DNA from: Chloroflexota bacterium
Lineage (GTDB): Bacteria > Chloroflexota > Dehalococcoidia > UBA2247 > RBG-13-53-26
Reading direction: 5' to 3'
Length of the DNA: 60,055 nt
Assembly (NCBI GenBank): GCA_003551705.1
Contig: PUNJ01000104.1
Location: 1-60,055, forward strand
Positions 8,924 through 18,459 of the stretch are shown piece by piece. A program made the position numbers and the translations under genes. Within the stretch, counting starts at the first letter, position 1. Every line of letters begins with the position of its first letter. The notes under the pieces were generated by a model. It worked only from the letters and a program-made list of their open reading frames with translations, did not search any database and had not been told where the DNA came from.

Positions 8924-10771
8924 TCAGCTGTTTCCTTCCTCCAGTATGTCAGCCATTCCCAGTTCCCGCATTTTTGTTACGGGCACCAGGCCTTCAGAAG
9001 TCCATCCCCTGGCAGTATAATAGTCTTCAATCAAGGCACGTAAGACTTCGGGGGACAGGACAACGCTCTGCGATTCCCGGAATGTGACGGGGTCTTGGAG
9101 CAGGCGCGGCGGCAGCCAATCGTCTGCCTTCTTCCATCCATGCTTGATGTTGAAGACTTTCTTGAGGTTGTTGATACGCTCACCAGCAAGTCTCAAATCG
9201 CCGGCGCTCATCTCGATTCCTGTGGCCACTGTATAGAGGCCGGCGGCCTCGGGAAGGAAGTTGGTGAAACTGTCGCGCATGGCCTTGCAGGTGATGAGCG
9301 AATCGAAGATGGCTGCGAGGTCCTCCTGTTCCATGTTGAGCTTGCCCCAGCCTGTCTGCGATTCCATCCTGTCCAGGATGTGGACCATGTCAAGCTCATA
9401 TGAAGAAGACCGGTTGTAATAACCCCCACGCAACCCCACGGCCAGAGCCAGGGCTTGCGTCTTCATGGTCCTGGGATCGTAGCCAGGCAGTTCAAGGCCC
9501 TTGGTGTGCATGGCCCATTGATCGGAGTCCCGGCCGGTGACTGTTGCTGCGCGCATGACTCCTTCAGCCAGGAGGCTGCCCAGCCCGGCTCGCCGCCCTA
9601 TCAAATCGATCATCTGTAGCAGGGCCTCGCCGTTTCCAAAAGCTAGGTCGACGCCGTCGGTATCATTCCTGTCCAGGATACCTTTTTGGAAGGATTCCAT
9701 GGCCCACGCGATGGCGTTGCCTGTACTGATTGTATCGATGCCATGAGAGTGACACAGGAGGGCGGCCTTGAGAATGGTTGAGATATCATTGATTCCGCAC
9801 ATGGGACCCAAAGCGGATAGACTCCCGTAGTCCAACGCCGTTTCAATATTGGAGTTGTCTCTGTCTCTGTGACTGGCACTGTAGAGATGCTCACATCCCA
9901 AAGGACAGGTGGGACAGGCGACCACCCTGGCAAGGCAGGTGTCGGCCAGTTTCTCGCCGCTGACGTCTTCTGCGCCCGGGAAGGCGCCCTCCTGGAAGTT
10001 CCAGGTGGGAAGAGCGGCAATGCGGTTAAGTAGCATGACATTGTAAGGGGTACCAAGTCCCCGGAAGTTCTGCTTCCTGGCGGCCTGAGATCTGGAATAT
10101 AGACCGGCGCATGTCCGGCGCATCTCGTCCCCATCAAAAACGGATACGGGTTGGGTTCCTCTTATGGCTATGGCCTTGAGTCGCTTGGAGCCCATTACAG
10201 CGCCGCAACCGGTGCGGCCTGCCTGGCGGTAGCCATCGTTGCTTATGCAGGCGTAACGGACCAGGTTCTCTCCTCCGGGTCCGATGGCTGCTACCTGAAC
10301 GCGGCCGTCGCCCGCCTGGCTGCGGATAGACTTTGAAGTTTCCGAGGCCCCTTTGCCCCATAGACCGTCTGCCTGGCGGAAGTGTACATAATCGTCATCT
10401 ATCCAAAGATAGACCGGAGTATCTGACCGGCCGGTGATGACCAGTGCATCATAACCGGCCGATTTGAGAGACAGCGACCAGTTGCCGAAGGAGAGTGAAT
10501 CACCCAGCAAGCCGGTCAGAGGGGATTTTGTCACCACCGCATGTGCCGCCGAGGCAGGGGACATGGTCCCCGTCAAACTACTGGAGGCGAAGATGAGCGG
10601 GTTGCCGGGATCCAGGGGATCTGTCCCTTCCGGGCACCTTTCATAGAGCAGCCGGGTGCCGAGGCCGACACCACCGAGGTAGTCCTTTAGCAGACTATGG
10701 CCGAGTTCTGCGACCTCCGCTGTGCGCGTTGTAAGGTCTATGACGAGGTACCGGCCTCTATAAGAATACAA
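8924..10771 (-). CDS. aldehyde ferredoxin oxidoreductase (tungsten/molybdenum bis-pterin enzyme)
   Basis: 615 residues, the usual size for the family. It interconverts aldehydes and carboxylic acids with ferredoxin. The N-terminal pterin-binding part includes GGVGLGTRLL and the conserved AGRTGCGAVMGSKRLKA. The 4Fe-4S ligands are visible as CPTCPLGC (CxxCxxxC) plus a downstream Cys in SLITCK. The start is TTG 10771 with an AGGAGAGG ribosome site. It lies 33 nt after the ACT gene and 2 nt before its ferredoxin partner. In this operon it would oxidise aldehydes formed from 2-oxoacids, or reduce acids. Metal (W or Mo) and substrate cannot be told from sequence alone. Confidence 0.93.
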   Translation of the reverse strand: MYSYRGRYLVIDLTTRTAEVAELGHSLLKDYLGGVGLGTRLLYERCPEGTDPLDPGNPLIFASSSLTGTMSPASAAHAVVTKSPLTGLLGDSLSFGNWSLSLKSAGYDALVITGRSDTPVYLWIDDDYVHFRQADGLWGKGASETSKSIRSQAGDGRVQVAAIGPGGENLVRYACISNDGYRQAGRTGCGAVMGSKRLKAIAIRGTQPVSVFDGDEMRRTCAGLYSRSQAARKQNFRGLGTPYNVMLLNRIAALPTWNFQEGAFPGAEDVSGEKLADTCLARVVACPTCPLGCEHLYSASHRDRDNSNIETALDYGSLSALGPMCGINDISTILKAALLCHSHGIDTISTGNAIAWAMESFQKGILDRNDTDGVDLAFGNGEALLQMIDLIGRRAGLGSLLAEGVMRAATVTGRDSDQWAMHTKGLELPGYDPRTMKTQALALAVGLRGGYYNRSSSYELDMVHILDRMESQTGWGKLNMEQEDLAAIFDSLITCKAMRDSFTNFLPEAAGLYTVATGIEMSAGDLRLAGERINNLKKVFNIKHGWKKADDWLPPRLLQDPVTFRESQSVVLSPEVLRALIEDYYTARGWTSEGLVPVTKMRELGMADILEEGNS

Positions 10772-10804
10772 TTGCCTCTCCTGTGTGCAATCTCATGATG
10801 GTCA

Positions 10805-11194
10805 TCAAGCGCCTAGTATTTGCTCAGCACGGTCGGGATCGCTTACCTTGAAAACTATGCTGGCTGTGCCCGGCGTCGGGTCAACAAAAGCGTAGAAATA
10901 CTCTACGTTTATTCCTGCCTTGGCCAGGGGTTCGATGATTTCCAGAAGCCCGCCCGGCCTGTCCGGCATGTCTCTTTGTAAGACCGTGGTCTCTCTAATG
11001 GTAAAACCTGCTGTCCTCAGTGCTTCGACGGCCTTGGGGACGTCCGAGAGAATCATGCGAGCAATACCGAAGTCCGAACCCTCGGCTATGGACAGCGCTT
11101 GGATGCTGATTTCTCTGTCCTTCAATGCTTGCAGCATGGCCACAAGCCTCCCGGGCTGGTTCTCCACGAAGACGGATACCTGTTTTATCTTCAT
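10805..11194 (-). CDS. tandem ACT-domain protein
   Basis: 129 residues made of two ACT repeats, the first starting KQVSVFVENQPGRL and the second RDMPDRPGGLLEIIEPL. ACT modules bind amino acids and act as allosteric sensors. Genes of this kind are commonly found next to phenylacetate-CoA ligase or indolepyruvate oxidoreductase genes in anaerobes, as here: 24 nt after paaK and 33 nt before AOR. It probably senses the amino acid whose breakdown the operon performs and adjusts the ligase or oxidoreductase; this role is inferred from context. Confidence 0.85.
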   Translation of the reverse strand: MKIKQVSVFVENQPGRLVAMLQALKDREISIQALSIAEGSDFGIARMILSDVPKAVEALRTAGFTIRETTVLQRDMPDRPGGLLEIIEPLAKAGINVEYFYAFVDPTPGTASIVFKVSDPDRAEQILGA

Positions 11195-11218
11195 GCCATT
11201 GCCCTCCCTGTATAGAGT

Positions 11219-12517
11219 CTAAAGCTCCCTCCGGTCAATGACCCGTTTGGCTTTGCCCTCCGTACGAGCCAGGGACTTGGGCTCCACCAGTTTGATGCGA
11301 GCACCGATTCCCAGAGTCCCCTCCATTTCGTCCTTGACCTTCTTCTGCAACGCTTCCATCTTGCGCATTTCATCCGAGAATACGGCCTCCGAGACCTCCA
11401 CCCAGATTTCCAAATCGTCAAGGTGGCGTTCACGATCGACGATGATCTGATAATGAGGCTCCACTCCTTCTACGTCCAGGAGCACGCTCTCAATCTGGGA
11501 TGGAAACACGTTTACTCCCCGGATTATCAGCATATCGTCGGTCCGGCCCAGGACCTTGCCCATTCTGACCAGGGTGCGCCCGCACTGGCATGGTTCGGCA
11601 TTGAGCGAGGTTATGTCCTTGGTGCAAAAGCGGATTACAGGCATTGCTTCTTTGGTGAGGGTCGTGAATACCAGTTCGCCGACCTGGCCATAGGGAAGTC
11701 TCTCCCCTGTCTCTGGATTGATGATTTCAGGTAGGAAATTGTCTTCAAAAATGTGCAGGCCGCACCTGTGAGAGCATTCCACGGATACGCCGGGCCCGAG
11801 TATCTCCGTGAGGCCATAGATGTCCACCGCTTTGATGGGGAGCTTGATCTCGATCTCGTTTCTCATTTGTTCCGACCATGGTTCGGCGCCCAAGACGCCC
11901 AGTCTAAGTCTGGTAAGCCCCAGGTCAAGGCCAATCTCGGTTGCCGCTTCAGCGAGTATCAAGGCGTAGGAAGGGGTACAGGTTATGACCGTAGTGCCCA
12001 AGTCCTGGATCAGCATGAGTTGTCGTTTGCTGTTGCCCGTAGAGGAAGGTATGACGGTCGCCCCTACCTTCTCCCCGCCGTAGTGGAAACCCAGTCCGCC
12101 GGTGAACAGACCGTAGCCATAGGCGTTCTGCATAACGTCATTCTTGCCCATGCCGGCACAAGTCAGGGTCCTGGCCATCATATCCGTCCATAATCGCAAG
12201 TCGTTTGCGGTATATGGCGCTATGACTGGCTTGCCGGTTGTGCCACTTGAGGCATGGATACGGCACACCTGTTCCATGGGGGTGGCCACCAGGCCGAGGG
12301 GATAGTTATCACGGAAGTCTTGCTTGCTGGTGAAGGGTAGCCTGCCTATGTCAGCGACAGACTTTATGCTGTCCGCTGTAACTCCGCGTTCCTTGAAGGC
12401 GTTTCGATAGAAAGGTACCTTTTCGTAGACACGGGCTACAAGCGATTTCAATCGCTCGACCTGAAGCTGTTCCAGGCTCTCTCTGGGCATGGTCTCATAT
12501 TCAGGGCTCCATATCAT
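11219..12517 (-). CDS. paaK: phenylacetate-CoA ligase family protein
   Basis: 432 residues, the normal PaaK length. It is an AMP-forming acyl-CoA ligase with the phosphate-binding motif ASSGTTGKP. Later signatures are [15 protein letters not shown] and the adenylate hinge region [21 protein letters not shown], followed by a C-terminal domain. The start at 12517 is preceded by GGGAGG about 8 nt upstream and follows iorB by 3 nt. Together with IorAB it can connect arylacetyl-CoA and free aryl acid. It may activate acids made by AOR, or work towards acid formation; the direction is not determined by sequence. Confidence 0.9.
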   Translation of the reverse strand: MIWSPEYETMPRESLEQLQVERLKSLVARVYEKVPFYRNAFKERGVTADSIKSVADIGRLPFTSKQDFRDNYPLGLVATPMEQVCRIHASSGTTGKPVIAPYTANDLRLWTDMMARTLTCAGMGKNDVMQNAYGYGLFTGGLGFHYGGEKVGATVIPSSTGNSKRQLMLIQDLGTTVITCTPSYALILAEAATEIGLDLGLTRLRLGVLGAEPWSEQMRNEIEIKLPIKAVDIYGLTEILGPGVSVECSHRCGLHIFEDNFLPEIINPETGERLPYGQVGELVFTTLTKEAMPVIRFCTKDITSLNAEPCQCGRTLVRMGKVLGRTDDMLIIRGVNVFPSQIESVLLDVEGVEPHYQIIVDRERHLDDLEIWVEVSEAVFSDEMRKMEALQKKVKDEMEGTLGIGARIKLVEPKSLARTEGKAKRVIDRREL

Positions 12518-12520
12518 GGT

Positions 12521-13135
12521 CTATGCCTCCCGATCGTGGTCTTTTGCCTGTCTGGTCCTCGCCTCTTCTCTTCCCCTGGCAAACGCATCCAGGTTCAAGT
12601 CCAGGAACTTGGCGGGGACACGCTGGGAAAGGTCCTCAACATAGCTCTTTTCCTCGATGGCCAAGAAGGATGACAGGAAGCCAACAAGCAAGACATTGAG
12701 TACCTGGGGGTTTCCCAATTGGTTGGCCAGGCTCGTGGCAGGGATAAGATGGATCTGGTCCGTTCTTTCTTTTAGAATGGCGACGGTTTCCTCTACAGTA
12801 GGGTAGCCATAAGCACCTCCCATGGTTGAGAGAGGTGGTATAGCGTGATCATTGATTATGGCTATGCCGCCCTGTTTCAGATAACCTGCCCACCGGGCTC
12901 CCTCAAGCCGCTCAAAGGCCAGCAGGAAATCTACCTCGCCCTTCTTAATGACCGGGGAATGGATTTGATGTCCGAAGCGCAGGTGGCTTACCACGCTGCC
13001 GCCTCTCTGAGACATGCCGAGGGAATCAGACTTCTTGACATCGTAGCCGCCCTTGACGGCGATCTCGGCCAGGGCATCGCTGGCCAGGACCACCCCCTGT
13101 CCGCCGACCCCGGTCATGAGTATATTAGTCGTCAT
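12521..13135 (-). CDS. iorB: indolepyruvate ferredoxin oxidoreductase beta subunit
   Basis: 204 residues from the chosen ATG at 13135, which overlaps the iorA stop as ATGA. The longer track start (13189) lies inside iorA. The N-terminus MTGVGGQGVVLASDALAE is the typical gamma/beta-type 2-oxoacid oxidoreductase subunit motif, followed by SDSLGMSQRGGSVVSHLR. With IorA it converts arylpyruvates (from Trp, Phe, Tyr) or related 2-oxoacids into acyl-CoA, CO2 and reduced ferredoxin. Confidence 0.92.
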   Translation of the reverse strand: MTTNILMTGVGGQGVVLASDALAEIAVKGGYDVKKSDSLGMSQRGGSVVSHLRFGHQIHSPVIKKGEVDFLLAFERLEGARWAGYLKQGGIAIINDHAIPPLSTMGGAYGYPTVEETVAILKERTDQIHLIPATSLANQLGNPQVLNVLLVGFLSSFLAIEEKSYVEDLSQRVPAKFLDLNLDAFARGREEARTRQAKDHDREA

Positions 13136-14961
13136 TGCGCGTTCACCTTGATTGCCTGCCGGTGACAGACCTGCAGGCAGACGGAGCACTTGTCACCAAC
13201 GCAAGCGTTATTGTCGATGGTTATGGAATCGTCGTTCCTGTTTATGGCCGCACAACCGACCCTGAGGCAGTTGTAACACTGATCGCAGGCTTCTTTGTCG
13301 ACCATCATGGGCCTGCCCTTGGAACGGACCCGGAGCGGGCAGTTACCGCGCACGATCATGACAGAAGTTTGGTCTGTTTCTAGACACCGTTTGAGGGTGG
13401 ACTCTATCTCCTCCAGATCGAAGGCACTGACTACGTTCACATCTCGTACGCCGCAGCCCCGGGCAAGGTCTTCCAAGACCACTTTGGGAGCGTCGTCACC
13501 CCTGGCCGAGAAACCAGTACCGGGGTGTCCCTGGTGCCCCGTCATGGCGGTTGTTTCGTTGTCCAGGATGATCACGGTACCCTGGCCTTTGTTATAGACC
13601 ATATCTACAAGACTCGTGATGCCGGAATGCAGGAAAGTCGAGTCCCCAATCACACTCACAGTCTTCGTTCTAACACCGGCTTTCTCCAGCCCGTGAGCCT
13701 GCCCGATGCTGGCGCCCATGCAGGCACAGGTGTCGAGGGCGAGGAGAGGGGGGTACACGGCCAAGGTATAGCAACCGATGTCGCTGGTAACTATGATTCC
13801 CTGGCGCGCCAGCTGCCCAGCCCGTTTTTCGGACTCGTCGTCAACGGGAGGGGTATGGTAGAAACCCAGCCGTCGCAGCGCGTAGGATGTGCCCGCGTGA
13901 GGGCATCCCGGGCACAGCAGGGGAGGACGCACCGGTAGCGGGGGTGGCACCTTAGGCGAACTCTCGGCTATTGCCGGGCGAGAAATCAGTTCCAGTTTCA
14001 CTGCCTGCTCCTGCAGTAGTTCCGGACTGAGTTCGCCTACTATGGGCACAAGGGCCTTGCCCAGGACCTCCAATCCCCAGGCACGCAGCTGTTCCTCGAT
14101 GAATGGGTCCAGTTCCTCAATCACGACGAGCTTCCTTACCTCACCGGCGAAGTGGCAAACCAGTTCCCTGGGCAGCGGGTAAGTAGTCACCAGCTTCAGA
14201 AAACTTGCTCCGGGGAAGACCTCTCGAGCATACTGGTATGCAGCCCCGGAGGAGACTATTCCCAGATTACGGTCCTCCAGAATAATTTCATTGAAGGGGA
14301 AGGTCTCGACATAGGATGCAAGCTTGCTGATCCTCTCCTCCATAAGCGGATGCCTGGGGCGTGCATTGGAGGGGACCATTACAAACTTGTACGGGTCTCT
14401 GACAAAATGCGCTTTCCGGCGCTTGATATCAGGGTTGTCTTCGACATCGGCGACGGTCTTACAATGCGATATTCGGGTGGTGCTGCGGAAGATTACGGGG
14501 GTGTCGAATTCTTCGCTTATGTCGAAAGCCAAGGACATTAGACTGTAGGCTTCCTGGCTGTCACTGGGTTCCAGAATGGGCACCTTGGCGAACCTGGCGT
14601 AATGCCGGTTGTCCTGTTCGTTTTGCGAACTGTGCATGCCGGGGTCGTCGCAGCATATGACGACGAGTCCGCCCCGGATACCGGTCACGGAGGCGGCGAA
14701 GAAGGCATCGGAGGCGACGTTCAGTCCCACGTGCTTCATGGATACCAGGGTTCTGACGCCGCCATAAGAAGCCCCGAGGCCCACCTCCATGGCCACCTTC
14801 TCGTTGGTGGACCATTCTACGTAAATACCATCCATCCTGGCCAGGTTCTCGAGTATCTCCGTACTGGGTGTACCAGGATAGGCGGCAGCAACGCTCAGGC
14901 CGGCATGATATGCACCCAGGGCCATTGCTTCGTTGCCTGACAGTAGTTTCTTCATGTGCAT
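13132..14961 (-). CDS. iorA: indolepyruvate ferredoxin oxidoreductase alpha subunit
   Basis: 609 residues. The N-terminal pyrimidine-binding domain starts LLSGNEAMALGAYHAG and carries the AAYPGTPSTEI motif. The thiamine diphosphate domain contains GDSTFLHSGITSL and LDNETTAMTG. The C-terminal ferredoxin domain has two cysteine groups, CDQCYNCLRVGC and CVGDKCSVCLQVC; a His replaces the usual Pro after the last Cys. Substrates are arylpyruvates. It starts 7 nt after livF and overlaps iorB by 4 nt, so transport and oxidation are translationally linked. No aminotransferase is present in the operon, so the 2-oxoacid must be made by an enzyme encoded elsewhere. Confidence 0.93.
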   Translation of the reverse strand: MHMKKLLSGNEAMALGAYHAGLSVAAAYPGTPSTEILENLARMDGIYVEWSTNEKVAMEVGLGASYGGVRTLVSMKHVGLNVASDAFFAASVTGIRGGLVVICCDDPGMHSSQNEQDNRHYARFAKVPILEPSDSQEAYSLMSLAFDISEEFDTPVIFRSTTRISHCKTVADVEDNPDIKRRKAHFVRDPYKFVMVPSNARPRHPLMEERISKLASYVETFPFNEIILEDRNLGIVSSGAAYQYAREVFPGASFLKLVTTYPLPRELVCHFAGEVRKLVVIEELDPFIEEQLRAWGLEVLGKALVPIVGELSPELLQEQAVKLELISRPAIAESSPKVPPPLPVRPPLLCPGCPHAGTSYALRRLGFYHTPPVDDESEKRAGQLARQGIIVTSDIGCYTLAVYPPLLALDTCACMGASIGQAHGLEKAGVRTKTVSVIGDSTFLHSGITSLVDMVYNKGQGTVIILDNETTAMTGHQGHPGTGFSARGDDAPKVVLEDLARGCGVRDVNVVSAFDLEEIESTLKRCLETDQTSVMIVRGNCPLRVRSKGRPMMVDKEACDQCYNCLRVGCAAINRNDDSITIDNNACVGDKCSVCLQVCHRQAIKVNAQ

Positions 14962-14968
14962 GTATTGT

Positions 14969-15727
14969 TCAAGTCAGCGCTCTGCCGAGGTAGGCATGTT
15001 TTACTTCATCATTGCCAAGCAGTTCTCCGGCCGTGCCTTCCAGAACAATGCGTCCCCTTTCCATCACGTAGCCGCGATCGGCGATCTTGAGGGCAGCCAC
15101 GGCGTCCTGTTCGATCAACAATATGGTCAGTCCTTCTTCTCTCAGCCTGCCCAGTAGCTGCAAAATTTCCTTGACCAGGTTGGGCGCCAGCCCCAGAGAG
15201 GGCTCGTCCAGGACCAAGATCTTTGGTGAACACATCATGGCCCGGCCGATCGCCAGCATCTGCTGTTCTCCGCCGCTCAGGCTTCCAGCCTTTTGCGACT
15301 GTCTCTCATGGAGTTTCGGGAAAAGACGGTACACTGATTCCAGATTAGTGCGTATGTCGGCACGGCGCGTGAACCAACCGACGTATCCGAGCAGGCTCAG
15401 ACGATTTCGTGCAGACTTAGGATATGCCCCCAAAATAAGGTTGTCAATTACAGGCATGTCCCCGAACAATTGCCGCCCTTCGGGTACGTACCCGAAACCC
15501 AATCTGGCAGTTTGATGCAAGGACAGGCCGGAAAGTAGGATGTCGTCCAGCCAGACTGCGCCGCTCTTGACGGGCACCAGACCGGCAACAGCATTCAATA
15601 GGGAAGTCTTGCCGGCTCCGTTGGAGCCGATCAGGGTGACGATTTCACCGTCATTCACTGTCAGAGAGACTTCTCTCACGGCCGTGGCCCGCCCGTAGGC
15701 GACCGAGACATTCTCAACTCTCAACAT
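14969..15727 (-). CDS. livF: branched-chain amino acid ABC transporter ATP-binding protein LivF
   Basis: The second ATPase of a LivFGHMK importer, about 252 residues. Walker A is GSNGAGKTS, ABC signature is LSGGEQQML, Walker B is ILVLDEPSLGLAP. I prefer ATG 15727 because GAGGAAG sits just upstream of it; the track's GTG 15742 would use up that ribosome site. Either start overlaps the end of livG. It is followed 7 nt later by iorA. Confidence 0.92.
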   Translation of the reverse strand: MLRVENVSVAYGRATAVREVSLTVNDGEIVTLIGSNGAGKTSLLNAVAGLVPVKSGAVWLDDILLSGLSLHQTARLGFGYVPEGRQLFGDMPVIDNLILGAYPKSARNRLSLLGYVGWFTRRADIRTNLESVYRLFPKLHERQSQKAGSLSGGEQQMLAIGRAMMCSPKILVLDEPSLGLAPNLVKEILQLLGRLREEGLTILLIEQDAVAALKIADRGYVMERGRIVLEGTAGELLGNDEVKHAYLGRALT

Positions 15728-16496
15728 ACTCGACTTCCTCACCCAGGTACGCGGATATCACCTTGGGGTCTCTCTGTATCTGTGAAGCCGTTCCCTCGGC
15801 TATCTTCTTTCCGGAGTCCAGAACGAATATCCACTCGGCCAGGCCCATTACCAGTTCCATGTCGTGCTCCACCAGCAGTACGGTTATGCCCATCTCCCGG
15901 ATGCGCCGTATCAAGTCACTGAGTTCCATCTTCTCGAGCTTGTTAAGCCCGGCGCCGGGTTCGTCCAAGAGCAGGAGGGAAGGCTCGCTGGCCAGAGCTC
16001 TCGCTACGGCCAGCAGCTTCTGCTGTCCGAGGGGCAGGCTCATGGCATCCTGTTCAGCTTTCATTCCCAGTCCTGCCAGGTTGAGGTACTTCATGGCCTT
16101 CAAGTTTACGGCCTCCTCTTCCTTGCGTGACTTGGGAAGTCTCAGGGCAGCCTCAAAGAAGCCGTAGCGGCTGCGGGTGTGCTGGCCCACCATGACATTC
16201 TCCAGGCATGTCATGTGGGGAAAGAGGAGGATATTCTGGAATGTGCGGGCTATACCCATCTGTGTTCTCTTATGAGCAGGCAGTTTCTTCAGAGATGTGC
16301 CCTGGTAAGATATCTCTCCTACTGTGAAGGGGTATACTCCGGTAATCAGGTTGAAAAGGGTTGTCTTACCTGCTCCGTTGGGCCCGATTATGGCGGAAAT
16401 CTTGCCTGCATCAATGGCAGCCTCGACCCCGTCGAGAGCGGCCAGCCCGCCGAAATATTTGGTGACCCCGGTGACCTGAAGCGCGGTGTTGGTCAC
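15714..16496 (-). CDS. livG: branched-chain amino acid ABC transporter ATP-binding protein LivG
   Basis: About 260 residues with Walker A GPNGAGKTT and Walker B LLLLDEPGAGLNK. The signature region reads LPLGQQKLLAVARAL where many LivG proteins have LSYGQQ. The start is placed at GTG 16496, which overlaps the livM stop by 4 nt (GTGA) and has GAGGTGG upstream; the track's 16529 start lies inside livM. It works with LivF on the cytoplasmic face. Confidence 0.92.
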   Translation of the reverse strand: MTNTALQVTGVTKYFGGLAALDGVEAAIDAGKISAIIGPNGAGKTTLFNLITGVYPFTVGEISYQGTSLKKLPAHKRTQMGIARTFQNILLFPHMTCLENVMVGQHTRSRYGFFEAALRLPKSRKEEEAVNLKAMKYLNLAGLGMKAEQDAMSLPLGQQKLLAVARALASEPSLLLLDEPGAGLNKLEKMELSDLIRRIREMGITVLLVEHDMELVMGLAEWIFVLDSGKKIAEGTASQIQRDPKVISAYLGEEVEYVES

Positions 16497-17482
16497 AGTT
16501 CCACCTCGCCGAGCCGTCCCGTTTGCCATCGGCGATAATAGCTCTTCAAGCGGACGAACAGTCCCTCTGGAGTGAATATCATGACCAGCATCAGTATGAG
16601 GCCGTATATAACGATGTCCAATTCGCCGAACCTTAGCAGCAGCTCATCGCTCAGTATTCGTACCATGGCGGCGCCGAAGATGGCACCCCAGATACTGGCC
16701 AAGCCTCCCACCACAGCCATAACTACGATCATTACCGATCCGAGGAAGCCGAAGGGTTGGGGGTTAACGAAGCTAAGGTGATGGACAAAGAGGCTGCCCG
16801 CGAGGGAGGCGTAGACGGCGGCCAGAACGAAAATCTTCATCTTGAACTGGGCCACGTTAATGCCCAGGGATGCAGAGGCCGCTTCACTGCCGTGGATGGC
16901 CCGCAAGGCGCGACCTGTCCTGGAGTTCACGATGTTTTGAGACAGCAGCAATATGGACAGGCAGAAGAACCATACCAGGTAATAACGTTTGAAGGGCGTA
17001 TCGAAGACAAAGCTGCCTATAGCCAGTTGTGGTATGCCTCCCATACCGTCGGGTCCGCCGGTGTATTGCGCCATCTGCCGGAACAGGACGTACATGATGA
17101 TACCCAGGCCCAGGGTGGCCATGGCCAGATAGTTGCCCTTCAGCCGGAAAATGGGGTAGGCAATGACATAGGCAAAAGTCCCGGTAGCAATGGCGCCTAT
17201 GATCATGGCAAGCCAGGGATTGACGCCGTATGTCTTACTGAGTACCGCTGAGAAATAGGCCCCCAGGCCGTAAAAAGCTGCTTGGCCCAACGAGACCTGC
17301 CCGGTATACCCAAGCAACAGGCACAGGCCGACGGTGACCATGGTATGCAACCCGATAAAGACCAGCAGGGTGGTATACTGGCCCATAAACCAGTTAAAGG
17401 GCATCAGAAGCAGCAGGACCAGCAGGAACCCAATAGCGACTGGCCTCCAATTGAATCGCTGCAGCCTTTCAACGTTCATCAT
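16493..17482 (-). CDS. livM: branched-chain amino acid ABC transporter permease LivM
   Basis: 329 residues, multi-spanning membrane protein. After a short charged N-terminus come hydrophobic helices (AIGFLLVLLLLMPFNWF, LVFIGLHTMVTVGLCLLLGY) and the family motif GYTGQVSLGQAAFYGLGAY. The start is likely ATG 17482, overlapping the livH stop in TGATG; the track starts one codon earlier at TTG. Forms the transmembrane channel with LivH. Confidence 0.92.
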   Translation of the reverse strand: MMNVERLQRFNWRPVAIGFLLVLLLLMPFNWFMGQYTTLLVFIGLHTMVTVGLCLLLGYTGQVSLGQAAFYGLGAYFSAVLSKTYGVNPWLAMIIGAIATGTFAYVIAYPIFRLKGNYLAMATLGLGIIMYVLFRQMAQYTGGPDGMGGIPQLAIGSFVFDTPFKRYYLVWFFCLSILLLSQNIVNSRTGRALRAIHGSEAASASLGINVAQFKMKIFVLAAVYASLAGSLFVHHLSFVNPQPFGFLGSVMIVVMAVVGGLASIWGAIFGAAMVRILSDELLLRFGELDIVIYGLILMLVMIFTPEGLFVRLKSYYRRWQTGRLGEVEL

Positions 17483-18369
17483 CAACTGGGCCTCTCTTGC
17501 GCAGCCAACTGGCCCGCTCTCAGGAGAAGGATGGCCAGCAGAACTATGAGGGCTATGGCGTCCTTATAGGCGGAACTGAAGGGACCCCAGCCGATAGCTA
17601 CGGCCATGGCCTCAACTATACCCAGGGTGAGCCCACCTATAACCGCCGCTACCGGACTCTTGAAGCCGCCGATTGAGGCGGCTACGAAGCCCTTGAGGCC
17701 TATCATGGCCCCCATACCATAGGTGATGGATGTCAAGGGCGACATAACTGTCCCGCCGATAGCGCCCAATGCCCCCGCCATCACGAAAGCGGTCAAGGCC
17801 ATGGCCCTGGCATCGATGCCCACCATGCCGGCGGCAGACCGGTTGATGGCACAGGCCTTGAGGGCTTTTCCCATCATGGTGAAGTTGAAAAACAGGTGCA
17901 GCAACAGGGTCAGGACCAGGGTGATGCCGATGAGCCAGACTGCTTGAGGTTGGATATATGCGCCTGCTACCAACCATGATGTGGTGCCCGTGAAAGCAGG
18001 CGGCCTGACAGCATCCACTCCCCAGACTTCGGCGGCAATACCGCGTATGAAAATGGATGCTCCTATGGTGATAATGATCAGGCTGACAACGGAGGCTTGT
18101 CTAGCCGAGCGAATGGCGAGCAAATACAGGAGGGCGCCTACGACGGCGGCGACGATTATGGCGAGGATGACGGCCATGGGGAGTGGCACGCCCATGCTGG
18201 CGAAAAGGAAGAAGGATAGCATGCCGCCCAGCATCACAAATTCGCCCTGGGCGAAGTTGATTATGCTGGTTACAGCATAGATGATGGTAAACCCAACCCC
18301 CACCAGGGCGTAGATGCTGCCATGGGTTAGCCCCGAGAAGAGGTATTGGAGTAACTGGTCTGAAGCCAT
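17482..18369 (-). CDS. livH: branched-chain amino acid ABC transporter permease LivH
   Basis: 295 residues with about eight hydrophobic helices. The N-terminus SGLTHGSIYALVGVGFTIIYAV and the following INFAQGEFVMLGG are classic LivH signatures. An AGGATAGG ribosome site precedes the ATG. A perfect hairpin lies between livK and this gene, so livH-M-G-F and the downstream catabolic genes are probably expressed at a lower level than livK. Confidence 0.93.
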   Translation of the reverse strand: MASDQLLQYLFSGLTHGSIYALVGVGFTIIYAVTSIINFAQGEFVMLGGMLSFFLFASMGVPLPMAVILAIIVAAVVGALLYLLAIRSARQASVVSLIIITIGASIFIRGIAAEVWGVDAVRPPAFTGTTSWLVAGAYIQPQAVWLIGITLVLTLLLHLFFNFTMMGKALKACAINRSAAGMVGIDARAMALTAFVMAGALGAIGGTVMSPLTSITYGMGAMIGLKGFVAASIGGFKSPVAAVIGGLTLGIVEAMAVAIGWGPFSSAYKDAIALIVLLAILLLRAGQLAAQERPS

Positions 18370-18398
18370 CCTATCCTATTCTGATTGTCCAAAACAGC

Positions 18399-18428
18399 AA
18401 TAAGGGGAAAGTTGCCTTTCCCCTTATT
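18399..18428 (-). terminator. perfect 13-bp stem between livK and livH (attenuator-type terminator)
   Basis: AATAAGGGGAAAG (18399-18411) and CTTTCCCCTTATT (18416-18428) are exact inverted repeats with a 4-nt loop. On the minus strand it is followed by GCTGTTTTGG, a weak T-run. The position, just after the binding-protein gene and before the permease, fits partial termination that keeps the binding protein in excess. Confidence 0.75.
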
Positions 18429-18459
18429 AGCATAGTCATTTGTGTTTTATTCTACTCTC

